In this document: in pieces, positions 21,101-35,272 of the stretch
Layout of the letters: each line of letters begins with the position of its first letter
Position numbering within the stretch: the stretch's first letter is position 1
Assembly: GCA_018340375.1 (NCBI GenBank)
Contig: JAFFJZ010000001.1
Coordinates: 64,596,001 to 64,660,000, forward strand
DNA: 64,000 bases
Direction of reading: 5' to 3'
From: Gonatopus flavifemur
Lineage: Eukaryota; Arthropoda; Insecta; Hymenoptera; Dryinidae
The notes under the pieces: generated by a model
The model's input: only the letters and a program-made list of their open reading frames with translations
Databases searched by the model: none
What the model was told of the DNA's origin: nothing
Made by a program: the position numbers and the translations under genes

Positions 21101-23436
21101 CTGGAAACTATAAAATTAAAATCAAAAGAACATTCCGTTGTGTTGTATAGGATACAGATGTCAGGGACGTTACGATTCCTCGATCATATTCGAACAATGA
21201 AATCCGTTAATTATGATTGGAGTTTCCAATCGATCGAACTGTTCTCTCGCTACGTCGTCATTATTATTACCCTTATTTCAGAGTTCGATGCATAACACGC
21301 TGAAGCGAACATTGGTTACCAATTCTCACGCAGATACCAACGCGATGACCGATCAATTGTTCCAGCCGATTGATAATTCATGATTACTCTCGAGTTTATC
21401 CACATGAACAGGAAACATTATCGATTTTGTATTAACGGCAGGAAGTATTTCTCGTTGGACTCATCTCAAAGATGATGGATTTAAGAATAATTCTCCTTTT
21501 TTCGTGTTCTTGAATTTCAAAGAGTGCACTCGTAAGGGAGATGGAGTTTAATCTTTTTTAGCTGAGATCTATGAATTTAATATGAGAAACAGTTTCCTGT
21601 AGCGCATAATCAAATTTACCTAAGTCTTACTAGATGAAAATAAATATGAAGATTCATCTTGTTGAACCTTCTCGAAAATTGTTATAAGATCTTCTTTTTC
21701 TTCCTCTTGACTCATATTTGTTATTAGATGGATGATATTTATGCAGAGATATGTAGTTTAGGCTCGTGCGTGGGCGTGGGTGCGGTTTTTATTCGATGGT
21801 ACAATCCAGACTTTGAGTGGTTTCTTCTTACGTACAATAGCTTGAATCTTATATGCGCTGTGGTGTCGGTACGTGGTATTTGGATTAGACCTTTTTTATA
21901 TCCATCCACTGAGAAGAGGTATACGACAGGGAGCTAATGGTTAATCATTTTTTCAAGATCAAAGCCAACCACCAACGTTCCGTATAAAGCAAACAATTTA
22001 TTGTTATTTGTAGGAAAGAAAAGATCAGAATAAAATATTCTCGTACGATAGATATCAATACCAATTTTCACAAAAACCAATCACTTTTCACTTCTCGTGG
22101 GGATGGATTATTATTGGTTTCAGCCTTTACCAAGATGATGGTTCAATGCGCAAGCTTCTGATGTCGGGGATTTTTTTTTCTTTGTGTATATCAAGCTCCA
22201 AATTGCCCCCGCGGCTCATTATATTCGCGTCAGCGTTACCTTAGTTGCTTTGCCTTCGCATTGTATAATGTAACCCAGCTTCGTGCAACCGTATACATGA
22301 ATGGTGTTAGCCGGTTATACATCTTCATTTTTTTCCTCCTTATCTCTCTCTCTCTCTCTGTTTCTTCTTCAATGTTCTTAACTTCTATTATTCTTTTTAT
22401 CCCTTTTATGTCATTTTATATCATAAAAACTTTTGATTCGATACCGAGGTTGAAAAAGAATTATTCGTGTTTATGGAGAAAATAATGAAATCTAATCATT
22501 TCTTCCATGAGACGATGGAAAAATCTGAAATCCGTGTCGATATAAACATTGAAAAACTTGGCGAAATGCTTCAGAAACAGAAGCCACATATTACTTGGGG
22601 TGTGTATCTTTGTTTCTGTTTGAAATACGATCTGATACCTCCCTCGTGTCTCCATATCCTTCAGCGTTCGTGTTTGTTCTAGTATAAGCGAAAGGTAAAC
22701 AAATTCCTCGAAGGAAAATTGTAACTCCTCTCGAGATAACATCAGAAGCGAAATATTCTCTCAGACAGTTTGATACTTCATCAAGAGAGGATTTGATAAA
22801 TCTATTTGATTCGACCTATTTTTGTGATGAAGTTTTTGAGAACATGAAATTTCAAAAACCTATGATCAATTTTGACACGAATTAAATTACAAATACGATC
22901 TTTGAAATATCCGTAAGAGATACGTTGTTAGAAGCAAACAGCACCATCGGTGTCGGTCATCCGAATTCGATCTTTTTCGGGATCTTTGAGATCTTATCCC
23001 AACTAAATCCATTGTCCATACACAATTTCTTCTCAAGTCCGGCCACGAACGTTCCCCACACTCGAGAAATTTCAATTAGGTTGCTGTTTCACGCTAGGTT
23101 GAAAATATTCAAAAAGAAAATAGAATGGTAGATTTCAGATCGACCGATACTTTCCGTTTAAAACGATGACAGATCTTTTATCCTATCTACATGATTCATT
23201 TCACGGATATTCAATTTTTATCTTCTGTTTGGGTACTGGTTGAATATACCATATGTATTACTCGATTATTACGATTTCGATCGATTGATGGATGAGATAA
23301 AATGAAACGAGAAAAACGAGTGAGGGTTTGGAAGAGGACGAAAAACAGGATTTGAGTTAGCATCCAGTAGTAGTTTTTGAATAAAATTCAAGATGATTAA
23401 CGGAGTTCGATAGAAAAGTTTATTTTCAAGCACATA
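18164..23436. other. Gene-free stretch with microsatellites
   Basis: No gene supported. A run of ATGTATGTATATATATGTG-type DNA lies at 18640-18690 and a TC microsatellite at 22343-22359. A CpG-rich patch lies at 20049-20310 (listed separately). The largest frame, 20052-20561, runs through that patch and shows no domain. Confidence 0.45.
20049..20310. other. CpG-rich patch
   Basis: This stretch is clearly richer in G+C and CpG than its surroundings, with clusters such as CGTCGCGACGCGACTC and TCGACGCGAT. In insect genomes such patches can mark unmethylated promoters or enhancers, but I see no adjacent gene, TATA box or initiator that would prove it. Confidence 0.35.
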
Positions 23437-23733
23437 CACTGACAGAAAAACGATCTAGTTGAAACATTCGTGGCCGCAATAACTTGAGATCTGGTTCGAT
23501 TTACCAGAGTTTGTGATTTCGATGTCCAGAAAAAGTGGTTGAAGCCAAAATTAACTCCATATTCTGGTTATTACACCAAGAAAAGAATCTGGTTTGTCTA
23601 AACTGAAGAATATAGTTAATTTTTGTTTCAACCACTTTTTCTGGACATCGAAATCACAAACTCTGGTGAATCGAACCAGATTTCAAGTTATTGCAGCCAC
23701 AAATGTCTCAACCAGGTCGTTTTTCTGTCAGTG
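23437..23733. mobile_element. MITE family A, copy 2
   Basis: Begins CACTGACAGAAAAACGATCT and ends CGTTTTTCTGTCAGTG, with TA on both flanks. The arms share the ATCTGGTTCGATT block with the copies at 6245 and 37734. The centre (about 23560-23600) has the element-specific word TACACCAAGAAAAGAATCTGG. Non-coding palindrome of 297 bp. Confidence 0.85.
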
Positions 23734-26700
23734 TACGTGGGATAGGTATCTACTTTTATTTAGTTCACGCATACGTTTTCTGTATTAAATTAACGAGGAA
23801 TGTACTATAAAATAATTATACAGGTACTCGCGATGAAATGAATTCAAATTATCATTATGTTGAATAATCCTTTCTCAGAATAATGTTCAGAAATTTGTAT
23901 AATTGATACCTCTCAACCCAATTCTATCATTCTTTATAGAAAATATGAAGAACGTTGATGTTTCATTTCCAAGTTTTAATTAATTTACCGTGAATTAACC
24001 CTTCTCGACACTTTGCCCTCATCCTGCAAGAGAATGCTCCAATGCGTTCAAAAGGTGCCTCCGAAATGGAGCGACTTGATCAGTCTGCAGATTTTCTTGC
24101 TCTCTTCAAAATTGTAACACTGAAGTTTCTGATGAATTATGTTGAACTTTCGACAAGAATTATACTCTGTGTTGTATCGAATTAATTGAATAACTCGAAG
24201 CGAAAGAAACAATTTCTAACGTTCGAAAGAGAAGAGAAAAAAAATGAAAAGGAAGGTATGGATGCATTGAGATGCATTGACTTTCATCGGGCTCTGTTTC
24301 AAGCGTATGTAAATATGCATAATATTCATACATGGTGTGAACCAGACATGAATTATAAAGCGGGTCAGAGCCTGGCGCCACGATGACATTATTCAATAGA
24401 GCATACAAATTGTCCTCTATAGAATAATCGTCCGTCCGGTTTGAGCAACCTTCCTTACAATATACTGAGCCATCTCTTCTCAGAACGCACATAAACAAAA
24501 GCAATCAGTCACGCGGAGAAGTGGGAAATGATGGCGCATGATTATTCATTCGGTTCTTTAATTTCCAGTACGTAACTCCGGGTATGTGTTTAATGAAATG
24601 GATCAACATTCCAGGAAGATTTCAAAATATCGTTCACATTGAATTTGAAAATTCATTGAAAAAGCACGGTAAAAGATATGGGGGGAGATAGATTACAGGG
24701 AATATGTATAGTCATTTATTTGAACGGAACATTATTTAGTTCATATATACGGCAAAGACGGAGCAAAAGTTTTGGTTGTTGAACGAAAGAACACGGCGGT
24801 GGTCTTTCCGACTTTCGGTGGTGGCATAGGTGTGGTCGACCTACCGCGCCATCATCCACTGCTATGCGTTCTTCCTTTTGCGTTCTTTTCCTTCACCTTC
24901 CTCCTCCTTTACGAATCTCCGTTTCTTTCTCTCTTGAACTTTTCTTCGCACCCTACTCATACCCATATCCCCGAATCCTCCTCACTTCACTCCTCCCTTA
25001 GAGCTCATTTATAATGCTCACCTGGGTAACACAAAGGGACTTCTTTCATCCTCGCGCTTTAATGTTTCCTCTTTCCTTTTTTCCCCTCCATATGAGCTTG
25101 TCGCGTTATCCTTTTTACTCTCCGTTATTGCATCTTCTGCCTCTTACCGTCTTCTTCTTCCTCGCTTTGCTTTACCTTTGCTGCTCCGTTTCCTTCGTTT
25201 TTTCCCTCTGTATGTATCTTCTCTTCCACTAGGACAAGGAGAAAAGGAGTTTTTGCTTCTTCACTCCGTCGCCTGCCTCGCCTTTACTTTCCATCCTCCA
25301 CCACCACCAGCATCAGCACCAATCTCTCATATCTCGTGTCTAACGCTTTTGATTTTTTTAAAGGCAACGGCAGCTCGTTTAAACGTCAAGTTTGAGAAAG
25401 ACTCAAAGCTTTCCAAGTATACAGATGTATGCCTTCTTCTCTACAACCGACACATACAAGTGTTTTTTGATAAATTTATTCGGCCGAGGGACTCTGAAGA
25501 GCAACCTTTATTGATTTTTCACTTTGATCAACGTTTTTGTTACCTTTCTTCTCTGCTCTCCTCCAACTCGCTGTCGAATAATCTTTGCCTCGACAAGTTC
25601 TTCAAGAGATGTAAACTCAATCGTTCAAATTGGAGACGAATGAGTCATGAATGTTGCAAAATTTTCTTAAAGAAGAGGAAAAAGAGAGTTACAGGGCCAC
25701 GAGGTAATATTTTCTCTCGAGTGATGATTCTTCCTCCTCTCGAACCATTTTTATTGCATCCAAGAAATATGAATTTCTTCGATACGGAAGGAAGAAATCT
25801 AAGTTCCTCAAAGAAATAATTTTCTTGGAAAATCATCAAAGTTTGCGATGAGTGAGTGGGTTTGTTTTTTCTTTTTCATCAATTTCGCAGTAGCACGAAT
25901 TTAGAATCTCTTTCAAATTTGATATATTCTATGCGAATTTACGCGATATATCGAAGATAGGAGATAGTTCTGCATTCATCGTTGTGAATTAGGGAATGAT
26001 ATCGATTGCGACAAAGTCAAACTCAAACTGAAACCTCTCTTGGGATTCGCAATTCTTTTGTACGATTCGAGAACGTTCGATCGTTCAATTACAATTACAA
26101 CGAAGATGTAAATAACTATCTTCACCGAAATCACATGAGTTGCATTTCAATCTCTATCGTTTTATGCATATTCCAAAGAAATGATGATGGTAGGTAGCGG
26201 TTGAAGATAACATGACATTCGTGTGAAATAGAGTCTACGAGGGAGTTATCGTCTTATGGGTTTACGATGCCATATCGAGCACGGAAACGACGGTACCTGG
26301 ACTATCTCTTATCTAAGATTCGTTCTTGTACGCACGTGTTGAATTGTGATAGAGCCCCTATGTGTTTTTCCATTCTCTTGCGTCATTTGTGCAAGCATAT
26401 GCAAATGTGGATTCTGCTACTCTGAACCGACGTTACGACATTTCTTCGTGGAAATAGGATGACTATTTCATACGCTTTCATACAAAATGTTAATTGATAA
26501 ATGTTTTAAAGAGAACACTCGGATAAGAAAAGTGAAACTATTCTTACCAATAAATATTTATACTCCACACGAGTAGTCACCTCACAAAGAACAATGAAAT
26601 TTCATTTTATTTGCTTTTCGATGATGATGCTCACAAACCATTTTTGCAACGTCGCATATGGTCTTGAGAAAATTCTGCAGACCAGCTTCTATCGCAATAT

Positions 26701-28944
26701 TCTCAACATTCAACCATCTGGTTCAGCAGAACCGGTGCAGATTATGAGTTTAATATTACATTTAACATACGTTGAATATAAGGCCGCATAGTCAGTAAGA
26801 AACTGACGAAGTTGGTGATGAAAGAGAATTTCATCGCGATCTTTGTGCAGAGAAGTTGAAAATTGTGTTAATTGAATTTATCTTTGAAAAAATGAGTTAT
26901 TCAGTTCTGTGAATTTTTCTAAACTCTCTTTGCGAGTAGAAAAATTTCTATTGGAGACTATCAAAGATGTCTTGATTATTTTCGAGCTTCGTTATTGGGT
27001 GTGAAAAATTCTTTTCGGAAGAATGCGAAAAAAAAAACAACAAGAACACACGGAGAGGGGATAAAACTTTAATAGGAGCATTCACCTTACGTGCATTAAA
27101 GTGTATTAAAGGATCACCCACCGTTACTTGCTCTCGTAGCTTTAGGTTCATGCACCTTCTGCGGAAGCACGCGTCTTATAATCCAGCTGGTGGCACGTGC
27201 TCCTCTGCCACTGAGTCGACAGGTGGTGAACGCTTCGAATTTCCTCCCACTTCGTCTCTTTTTCATGAGTAGGAGGATCCTCTGTACTTCTTTTTTTGCT
27301 CCTCTCTCTCCCTATCTCTCTGTTTTTTTTTCCTTCCATCCATCGATTTTAATCCATCTTTCGACAAATGCTTCGACGGATCTGGTATCGAATCGCTCCC
27401 GGTCTGTTCGATCTTTATTTTCAATCAATATTAATAATAGTAATAGCACGCAATAAAGATAACTAAATTCCCTCTCATATTTTCCTTCGACCAGATATCT
27501 CAGGAACGATTAAATACATGAATGTTATAATCTCTAAATGGATAATTAAAGATCATTGAATTCGTAATATCTGTTGAAATTTGTGATCGATGAACAACAC
27601 ACATACACGCTAGGCGAAATTTATAATTGGATTCACCAAAACGTGTTCAGTATGGTTTACTCTATCCCTTTCTCGTCTCCTTTCTATTAGATTTTTAATT
27701 AACTTGGTACGCTTGTGGAGCGTTTTCGTGTAAAGTGCACGTGAAACCATAAACCCCTTTTTTATTGCGAATCATCATAGTAAAAGTGAAGGCGAAAATT
27801 AACTGGAATTGTATTATCGTTAAATGAAGATAAAAAACCTTGGTAATTTCCGTTTGCTCTGTAAATCGAATGAATTATTATTTACGAATCTGAAATCTGT
27901 TTCGATGATTAAAACACTACCTTTCTTTTTATCATAATATTTGTTTTATTTTTGCGTAATAGTATATGAGTTTATATTTTTTCTGTTTCAGGTATGTATC
28001 TTAGTGTGATTATATCTTTCCAACAGTCTACATTCGCTTGAAGGTAATTGATATCTACTTTATGTCTCAAAAACCAGTCACTTATATGAATCTAGAATTA
28101 TGAACAATTTTCTGCCAAGAACGGTTCACTCAAAATTCAAGATTTTCAGTGTCTACTTGACATTTTTGTGCTGCTTATATTAAATGTGTGGGAATTTTGA
28201 CGAAACAATGAATGTTTAGAAATGTCTATGCGTTTTTTTTGCAACGGAAGAAAAGGGAGGTTTTGAAATTTCCAATTGTCCCTCGTAGACAGAAGAATAG
28301 TCGGATTTAACAACTTTTTGCCAACTTCGGTCAGTATTCGTATTTTATCTTTCTGAATTAAGATCATTGTTTCCAGTTCCATTATTTTAAACGAGGTTCA
28401 TAAAACTCTGTGAATTCTCAGAGTGTGACGATGACGGTGTTACTTTACTTTCACGAATTTACATATCAGTTGAATGGTCAGCAGGGAAATGAATAATTTG
28501 CGGATGGAATTGAAATCAAAGTATTACGTAACGAAGTAGAGTATCCTTTCGTGTAAATAAATCACGAATTTACGCACAGTTCATAGCGATTATACAAATA
28601 TTATGCTTGAATGCATACCGTCTGATGATTCCTTTCCCTCCCTGTTTAACCATGAACAACGTTCGGACCGAAATCTTTGCTATCTGCTCACGATCGCTGT
28701 GGGGAACAACTACTCATCGTTTTCTTATGAGAAACGAAAACGGTGGGAAAGAGGTATACCTCGAAGACTTTTGTGCTTGGTCCCGCGACGACGATGGGGA
28801 ACGCGTATTCTCTGCTGGGAATAAAACCGCTCACGGTAAAGAAAAAGTCAGAGGAGCGTGTAATTCGACGCCACGGTTAATGAGCACCGATCGTTCGTCG
28901 TCGGTGCACCGCCAACCAAAGCATCACTTCTCTCGTATTGCAAA

Positions 28945-28981
<37 letters not shown>

Positions 28982-29791
28982 AGAAAAAGATAATCCCCAA
29001 GCGAGTATCAGTCCAAGAGGCAACGCGGTTAAATGTTGTGGGCCAAAGATCATCGTGTGCCGAGCAGCAATCGTGTGGATCGTTTCGTCGAATATCAGTT
29101 CGATGATAATCATCCTTCGATTGTTTCTATAATGAATTTATAAAAGAAGTTAATTACTTCAACGTCAGGGAGGAAGGGAGGAAGGGAGGAGTGATCGGAT
29201 TGATGATATCGTTTACACGATTTTAGGCATTACGGATGGTGTCGGAGAATTTTATTACAAAATTTATATTCCTCGATACGTGCGATGGAACAATGCAAAT
29301 AATGCAAACTCAACCCCTTAATCATCTCAATTTTAATAAAGAAAAGTATTCCAATGAATCCTACGATGTTAATTAATTTGAAAAATATGATGTGAATGCG
29401 TACAACAGCTCGATAAATTGAACAATAAAACGCATGGAAACATAAATATTATTTGTTTTAACCGACAGCATTTTATACACGAGGCGAATTAATGAATCGA
29501 AATGAGAACAATGGAGAGTGTAGGAACAAATCAGAGGATTTGTAACAATACAAAGGTGATTAAATATTATTAGACTCATGAATTTCAGACAACAGCATAT
29601 AATTGAATATCGTGGAACAGAGTATTGTAATGCGAATGGAAGTGTGCATATTTCAGGAAAGATTGTGAAAAAAACAGCAACATTAATTGCATCGTGTGCA
29701 CTACAATTTAATTATCATTGGAAACAAGGTAAATTTCCAAATCTATAGAATTTTCCTTCATTTTATGGAGAATTCAACCCTCAAAAGAGGG
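23734..29791. other. Gene-free stretch; pyrimidine-rich frame and AG microsatellite
   Basis: No gene supported. Pyrimidine-rich DNA at 24870-25330 gives long plus-strand frames, the longest 25178-25819 (213 codons), of low complexity at the start and without a recognisable domain. An AG microsatellite lies at 28949-28978 and a GGGAGGAA run at 29168-29190. A GC-richer frame at 28607-28993 ends in the AG repeat and is not recognised. Confidence 0.4.
28949..28978. repeat. AG dinucleotide microsatellite
   Basis: Fifteen AG units without interruption. Confidence 0.95.
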
Positions 29792-30037
29792 CCCACACTG
29801 CACTTTTGGTCTTCAAGATATCTTGAGGAACTGTTCAGAAAAGTTTAAGAAGTCTTATGCAACGTGAAAAGATATCCTGAAGATGTCTGAAACAGTTATT
29901 ACTTCTAGAAGATATCTAAAAGATATCTTTTAGAAGATCCAAAACTCTTCTTCCGGGATTAAAGATATCTTTTCATGTTGCATAAGACTTCTTGAATTTG
30001 GTTCGAGATATCTTTTAGAACTGAAATGCTGTGTGGG
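29792..30037. mobile_element. TIR element, CCCACACTGCA ends, AAGATATCTT-rich
   Basis: The left end reads CCCACACTGCACTTTTGG and the right end, inverted, reads CCCACACAGCATTTCAG. Inside, AAGATATCTT and CTTTTAGA words occur in both orientations, and GTCTTATGCAACGTGAAAAG faces the inverted CTTTTCATGTTGCATAAGAC. The 246 bp fold as one long imperfect hairpin. Non-coding; it shares internal words with 31019-31648. Confidence 0.7.
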
Positions 30038-31018
30038 GGGAACAGTTTGTCGAGATCTGGGAACAGAATTGACCATCGAAGCAAGGCAAAACTCTCCATA
30101 ATTTTTATTACAGAAAAATCAGCTGTCAAAAAATTACACGCAACGTTCACGGTTTTGGATATAATAATTATTGACGCGTTTTGCTTCACCGACGGAAGTG
30201 AAGGAAGCCCCAATGTTTCCCCCTTTTCGCTCGTCGTTAGTTACGACGAATAGTGGTAACATGAAACAATGATATCTGGCACAATGTCGTCGGTTAAGCG
30301 GATCGCCGCTCAACTCGTTGATTCGTTCGTGTTTGTTACTGCATACCTGTTACGGAAACGTGATGGCGTATCATCCGGTACACGCGGTGAACAGTACCGG
30401 AAGTTTCACCCGTTATTACTAAATAAATTTATTGAAAATTCACCCGTAATTCTTCCTTCCACGAGCACCGTTTCCCCGATCTATAAGTATACCTTTGAGA
30501 ATCATGTTTTTGACAATAGGCTCGACATGAGACGATTAATGTTATTTGGAATGTATTGAGAAAGTAACTTCAAGAGCGGTCAGAGTAGAATTAAATTCTT
30601 CGGCCAAGCTGATCGATGCGTTGAATCCCGACAATGAATTTAAGGTATTTCTCATGCACTCCATGAAATGATGGTTCATCGAAATTGTCGGCCCGCTCAT
30701 TATTCTTGCATCTTTTTTTTCACTTCCTCGAGATCCGTCCGTTCGGTGCATTCTTCGAACATTCTCTCGTGTTGTGGGTATATAGGTACAGGTATATTAC
30801 TATTCGACTGGTTGCGCCGGATGTCCGGCTTCGTCGGCAGGAAAACGCGTCTCGGCGATTGGGTAGCTACTATATGTAGAGGAAGGTTAGGTTAGATTCG
30901 TTTTCACCAACAGATACGAACAGGTATGCACAAGGTATATGAATGAAGGATGTGCGATTCATTCGATTTTCAACAATGAACTAACTTTTTCAAACAACTT
31001 TCCTTTGGAATTATTTCC

Positions 31019-31648
31019 CATACAGCGAAAATTTTGCTTTGTTTCAAAGATTTCTCGTGCAACAGTTCTCACTGTTTGTCTCCCCTTTCGAGCCATCTAA
31101 AAGATGCGTTTAGATCTCTTTTAGATTCCTTGAACGAAGACAGTGACCAACAAACACCGAAGGACTCGAAGACATCTTTCAAATATCTAAATTACTTTAC
31201 AAAGAAGATATCTTCAAGATAGTTATACCGACATGATATCTTTTAGACATCTTCAAGAAATGTCAGAAACAGAGATTAATTTAGTCTAGAAGATGTCTAT
31301 CTTGAAAGAGTTTTTAAATGATATCTGTCACACATCTTCAAAATTGTCAAAGTAAGGAGGGCAAAAGTGACACGATGTTCCTTTTTGAGAACTCATTAGT
31401 GATCCTTTTGTGCTGTCTGGGATGTCTTAAACGTTTCTCAAAAGAATCAAAAAATATCTTAAGGCATCTAAAAGATATCCACATATCTAAAACATGTCTT
31501 TGTCAGGGTGTCTGAAATATCGCATAAGACATCTTTTAGATGTCGAAAAGATATCTTCACGAAAGTCTTCCAAGACATCCTCCTCGTTTGTTGGATGAAC
31601 ACTGTTGCATAAGAAATCTTTTGGACAAAGCAAAATTCTTGCTGTATG
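31019..31648. mobile_element. TIR element, CATACAGC ends, AAGATATCTT-rich
   Basis: The left end reads CATACAGCGAAAATTTTGCT and the right end, inverted, reads CATACAGCAAGAATTTTGCT. The match continues to AAAGATTTCT, about 37 bp. The inside is filled with degenerate AAGATATCTT, AGACATCTT and ATCTAAAAGAT words, as at 29792. An internal TGCTGTCTGGGATGTC at about 31412 resembles an element end, so one copy may lie inside another. No coding capacity. Confidence 0.7.
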
Positions 31649-33276
31649 AATTCTTCATGCTTGCGGGTGAGATTGATTAATTTTTAGCTGTACAGTTGAA
31701 TTTTGATTGAATGCGACCACAGGACAGCGATCTTCTTAGCAGAAATTTAGCTGTTGCAGTAATGTAATGGATTTTTTCTACGTGCAAAGTAATTTTTATT
31801 ATTTTGATTATCGTAGTCAGGTGTACTATTTTGTATTTTCATACATCAAAAATTCAACGTTGAATAAATTCGCGCGTCGCGTGCAGCAGAATGTCCACCA
31901 ATTCAAATTTGATTCAGGAAATCGATGGACACCGAATGGCTGTGGTTTAATTGAATTAATTTGTGGTTAGCCGCCGCAATTACGTATGTTTTGTTTTTTG
32001 GATCATTCTGATTGCTGAAACACAAATTTCATGATCACTTGGATATTCAGAGTGCATCAAGAGAGAAGGATATTAGAAAACTGTTAGTTTTCTAGAAGAA
32101 CGAAAATAATTGAAATAGATTCAATGAATGAATGAATATTTATCCCACGTGAATAAAGATTTATTTGATTTCATGTTCTCGTCGCACCTATCACATATGC
32201 TCACGCTTTATTGTGATCCTTTATTGTAAGTGTAAGTATACGCCTTCACGCTTACACTGATATACCGATCAACAGTGTCAGCGGCACGTTTCCGTTGCTA
32301 TCCTATTCGCCGTGTGGTTCATTCACAACTTGGCTGCTTGCGTTTTCTTCTCCACCTCCGCGTATATATGGCTCCTTCCCTCCCTCCCGCCCTTCTGCCC
32401 TCATGCTAAACCATTCAAAGTATGAATCATCGAATAAATCCACGCGCCTCCGCATCTTACACATATATACATACAATACACAGTGTATGGATGGTGTATA
32501 CAGTAGTAAGTGAATGGTGAATGGCTTTAGAGTTGCTCGAGAGCACTCGAGAATCTTGCTGCTTACTTATACGAACTTCCAAGAGGATAATTCACATCGC
32601 TTGACGTGATGTTCCAGATCAACGATACGATGTGTAGCTACGGGAATGGGATTATCGACAACCACCAGCGATTCACGATGCATTCTCTGGCAAATTTTCT
32701 TGCCAGAATTTGATGGATAACAAATTCATTCGATTATAGATAGTTGATGATTTGTACTCAACCTTCTTTGCGTTAATAGTAGGTGTTGACCGGTTGGGCT
32801 ACACGTCGATACACTTGAAACGCGCCGTTCGATGCTCTCTTGAAATTAGTTTTTAGAAAGTAATTATGCCGCTTCGCTGATCACTGAAGGTTATGGAAAA
32901 ATATCATAAAAACACGTGTAGTGCTGGACATTTGTCGGGTAATAACCACCAGGCGATGGAAAGAAGGGAATTCGTTCAGAGAGGAAGTTGTTTCACGATG
33001 TATAACAAATTCAGCAAGAAGAATACGATAAATGTACTAAATGTATTTTCTAAATTTCTTGGAATTAAAAATTCTCCTTTGAAGAGTCAGATTCCACTGA
33101 GTGTAGTGAGAATGAAATTTTCATATGCTGATGAAGTTTGGATCGTTTATTGACACGGATTAGTAACTGAACAACGGAATACTTAGCTGTTTAAAACCTG
33201 AACTCTTGCTGTACATTCTTCGAATGGTGTTCCCAGTTTAAAGGAATTGATTCGAAGAAAATAAACAACATGAACC
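31649..33276. other. No recognisable feature
   Basis: AT-rich, with repeated GAATGAATGAAT near 32125. No gene, tRNA-like head or long inverted repeat seen. Confidence 0.45.
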
Positions 33277-33527
33277 CTAGTAGAAATTTTGGACGGGAAA
33301 ATACGAGGGTCTGATGAGGCATGCCTGAGTTTCTATCAGGTCCTCATCAGGTTTCGTTACGGTTTTCCCTTTTTTGCTCCATTTTATGGCAATCTTATCC
33401 GATCTTACCCTTGCGTTACAACCCTATTTGAATCCTATTAGGGAAATCAGGTTATTCACGGCTTCCGGATTCTAACCTAATGAGAACCTTATTGAAAATA
33501 GGGAAGGCCTGATCAAATTTCTACTAG
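33277..33527. mobile_element. TIR element, CTAGTAGAAATTT ends
   Basis: Begins CTAGTAGAAATTT and ends AAATTTCTACTAG, a perfect 13-bp inverted repeat. The interior has TCAGGTCCTCATCAGG and CCTAATGAGAACC words in both orientations. It is about 250 bp and non-coding. The left end is shared with 6745, so these are two members of one family. Confidence 0.65.
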
Positions 33528-33584
33528 AGAACATCTAATGATCCATAAAATTTCATGAATTTTGAATTTTCGTTTCAAACTTTT

Positions 33585-33620
33585 TAGGAGTGGATTTTCA
33601 CTTCCAGAAATTGAGAAAGT
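33585..33620. repeat. Fragment of the TACTCTCT fold-back family
   Basis: TTAGGAGTGGATTTTCACTT, then CCAGAAATTGAGAAAGT, matches the outer end of the large fold-back at 15589-15633 with a few differences. Only this end fragment is seen. Confidence 0.5.
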
Positions 33621-35224
33621 TTTAAAGAACTTTCGCATACCACATACTTAAAAAAAAAACAATTGATCATCGATCTTGTTAACCGATTAACTTGGATCAC
33701 ATAAACCTCAAAGTGTATTTCTTAATAGAAAAACAAGAAAATATGCGATCAACATGTTTCGGTCCATCCTCGATAAAAGCAACAAAAAAAGAAAGAGAAA
33801 CAAATGATCTGTAAGACATTTTTTCCCTTTCCCGAGGGTGTGAAAGGTCGAAGAGAAAGATGTCACAAAGCAAAGAAGGCAATCGTGCAATTTCATTGGA
33901 TGGATTGTAGGAAAATGTTATTCGACAGAACCGGACTTGGTCGGTCCTCCGGTAGCCGATCCTTGTCGTGACGAAAAAAAAATAAAGCTCGAGGAAAGGG
34001 AAAAGGAAGATGTATAGAGTCTCTTAGAAGAGAGAAGGCGACTTCGTGACTGGAATGTTACATTCTACTCAACGATGACGATAGTGACGATGGGCGCAAA
34101 GTTTTGGTAACAAGGTGACCTGACTTTTCTCTTGTGTCCCGACTGATTGTATCGATTGTCGTATAGGTGTGCGTGTTTTATAGAGCAAGGGATAAAGGAA
34201 AACACATCATCGTACTATATATACACTGGCACGACACGATCTTACATATTTTCTTTTTTTTTTTTATATCGATGCATGTCAGGCTATAAAAGACTTGATC
34301 ATGTTGGGACGATACAATCGATTCAAACCAGCCGCCTCGAATTTGTTTGGTGAGGAAGAAAGATAAATTATGACAAGGAAATATATGAATCTATAAAAAC
34401 ATATCACGTATCGTAAACCGAATTTGAATTTCGAGTAGTGGAATATTTTTGTTTCAATTCATCGATTCGATTGTTATTCTCTTTCAAACTGGAATCTTTT
34501 CGCAGTATTGATTTTCAAGTATTGTAATTTTGATTCTCAATGTGGTCGAGTTTGTACAAATAAGATCGTCAAAAACTCAATTCCAAAGGTATCTGATAAT
34601 CAGAGTGAAGTAAATTCTAGCCACAAGCGATACGAGAACGTTTCGAATCATCAAATATTCATATTCATCACCGATATCAAATTACCAAGTTTGAGTTGCT
34701 GTACGATGATGCACAGCGTGTGGGATATTGCTCAAAGGAGCAATCAATTATTCTCATTTCTCATTTCTAAATTCCTAAAACTCTCGCGTGATCTAATCAA
34801 ACTTCTATAATTTGTGTACATACCTTCTATCAGTTTTGAGTTCCAAAAGAGAATTCTCAATAACAAATACACGAATATAGGTGAATTCTTTCACGACAAC
34901 ATCATTGACTTATCATTGTCACATGAACGTCTTCATAAAAGATGCGATGCAACAACAACATCATCATGATCAAAGGGTTCCACCTTATGACGATGTTGTT
35001 GGTTCCAAGTACGTTATGGTCGCGCCTACAAATTGCCAATTAACGTTCATCCAAACACTGTAAGCTTTACCTTGAAAGGGCGCTAACGCTACAGCTGTAC
35101 GTCAAAGGCTTTGTTGCGAGATTTCACAAAATAAACGAGCTTCTAGCTCGAAGTCTAGTGTCAGTTGTCCATCTCTTTTCTCTCTCATTTTCTCTCGAAA
35201 CGTCGATGAGAGTGGAGCAAATCA

Positions 35225-35272
<48 letters not shown>

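Noticed and set aside
25178..25819. 213-codon plus-strand frame, the longest besides the reverse transcriptase
   Set aside because: Starts in pyrimidine-rich low-complexity DNA, shows no domain or splice context, and its length is explained by composition.
28607..28993. 128-codon frame ending in an Arg-Glu run
   Set aside because: The tail is translation of the AG microsatellite, and the rest matches no family I know.
30885..30895. TTAGG-type telomeric tract (also at 58648)
   Set aside because: Only two units at each site. Such short runs are scattered in insect genomes and do not mark a telomere.
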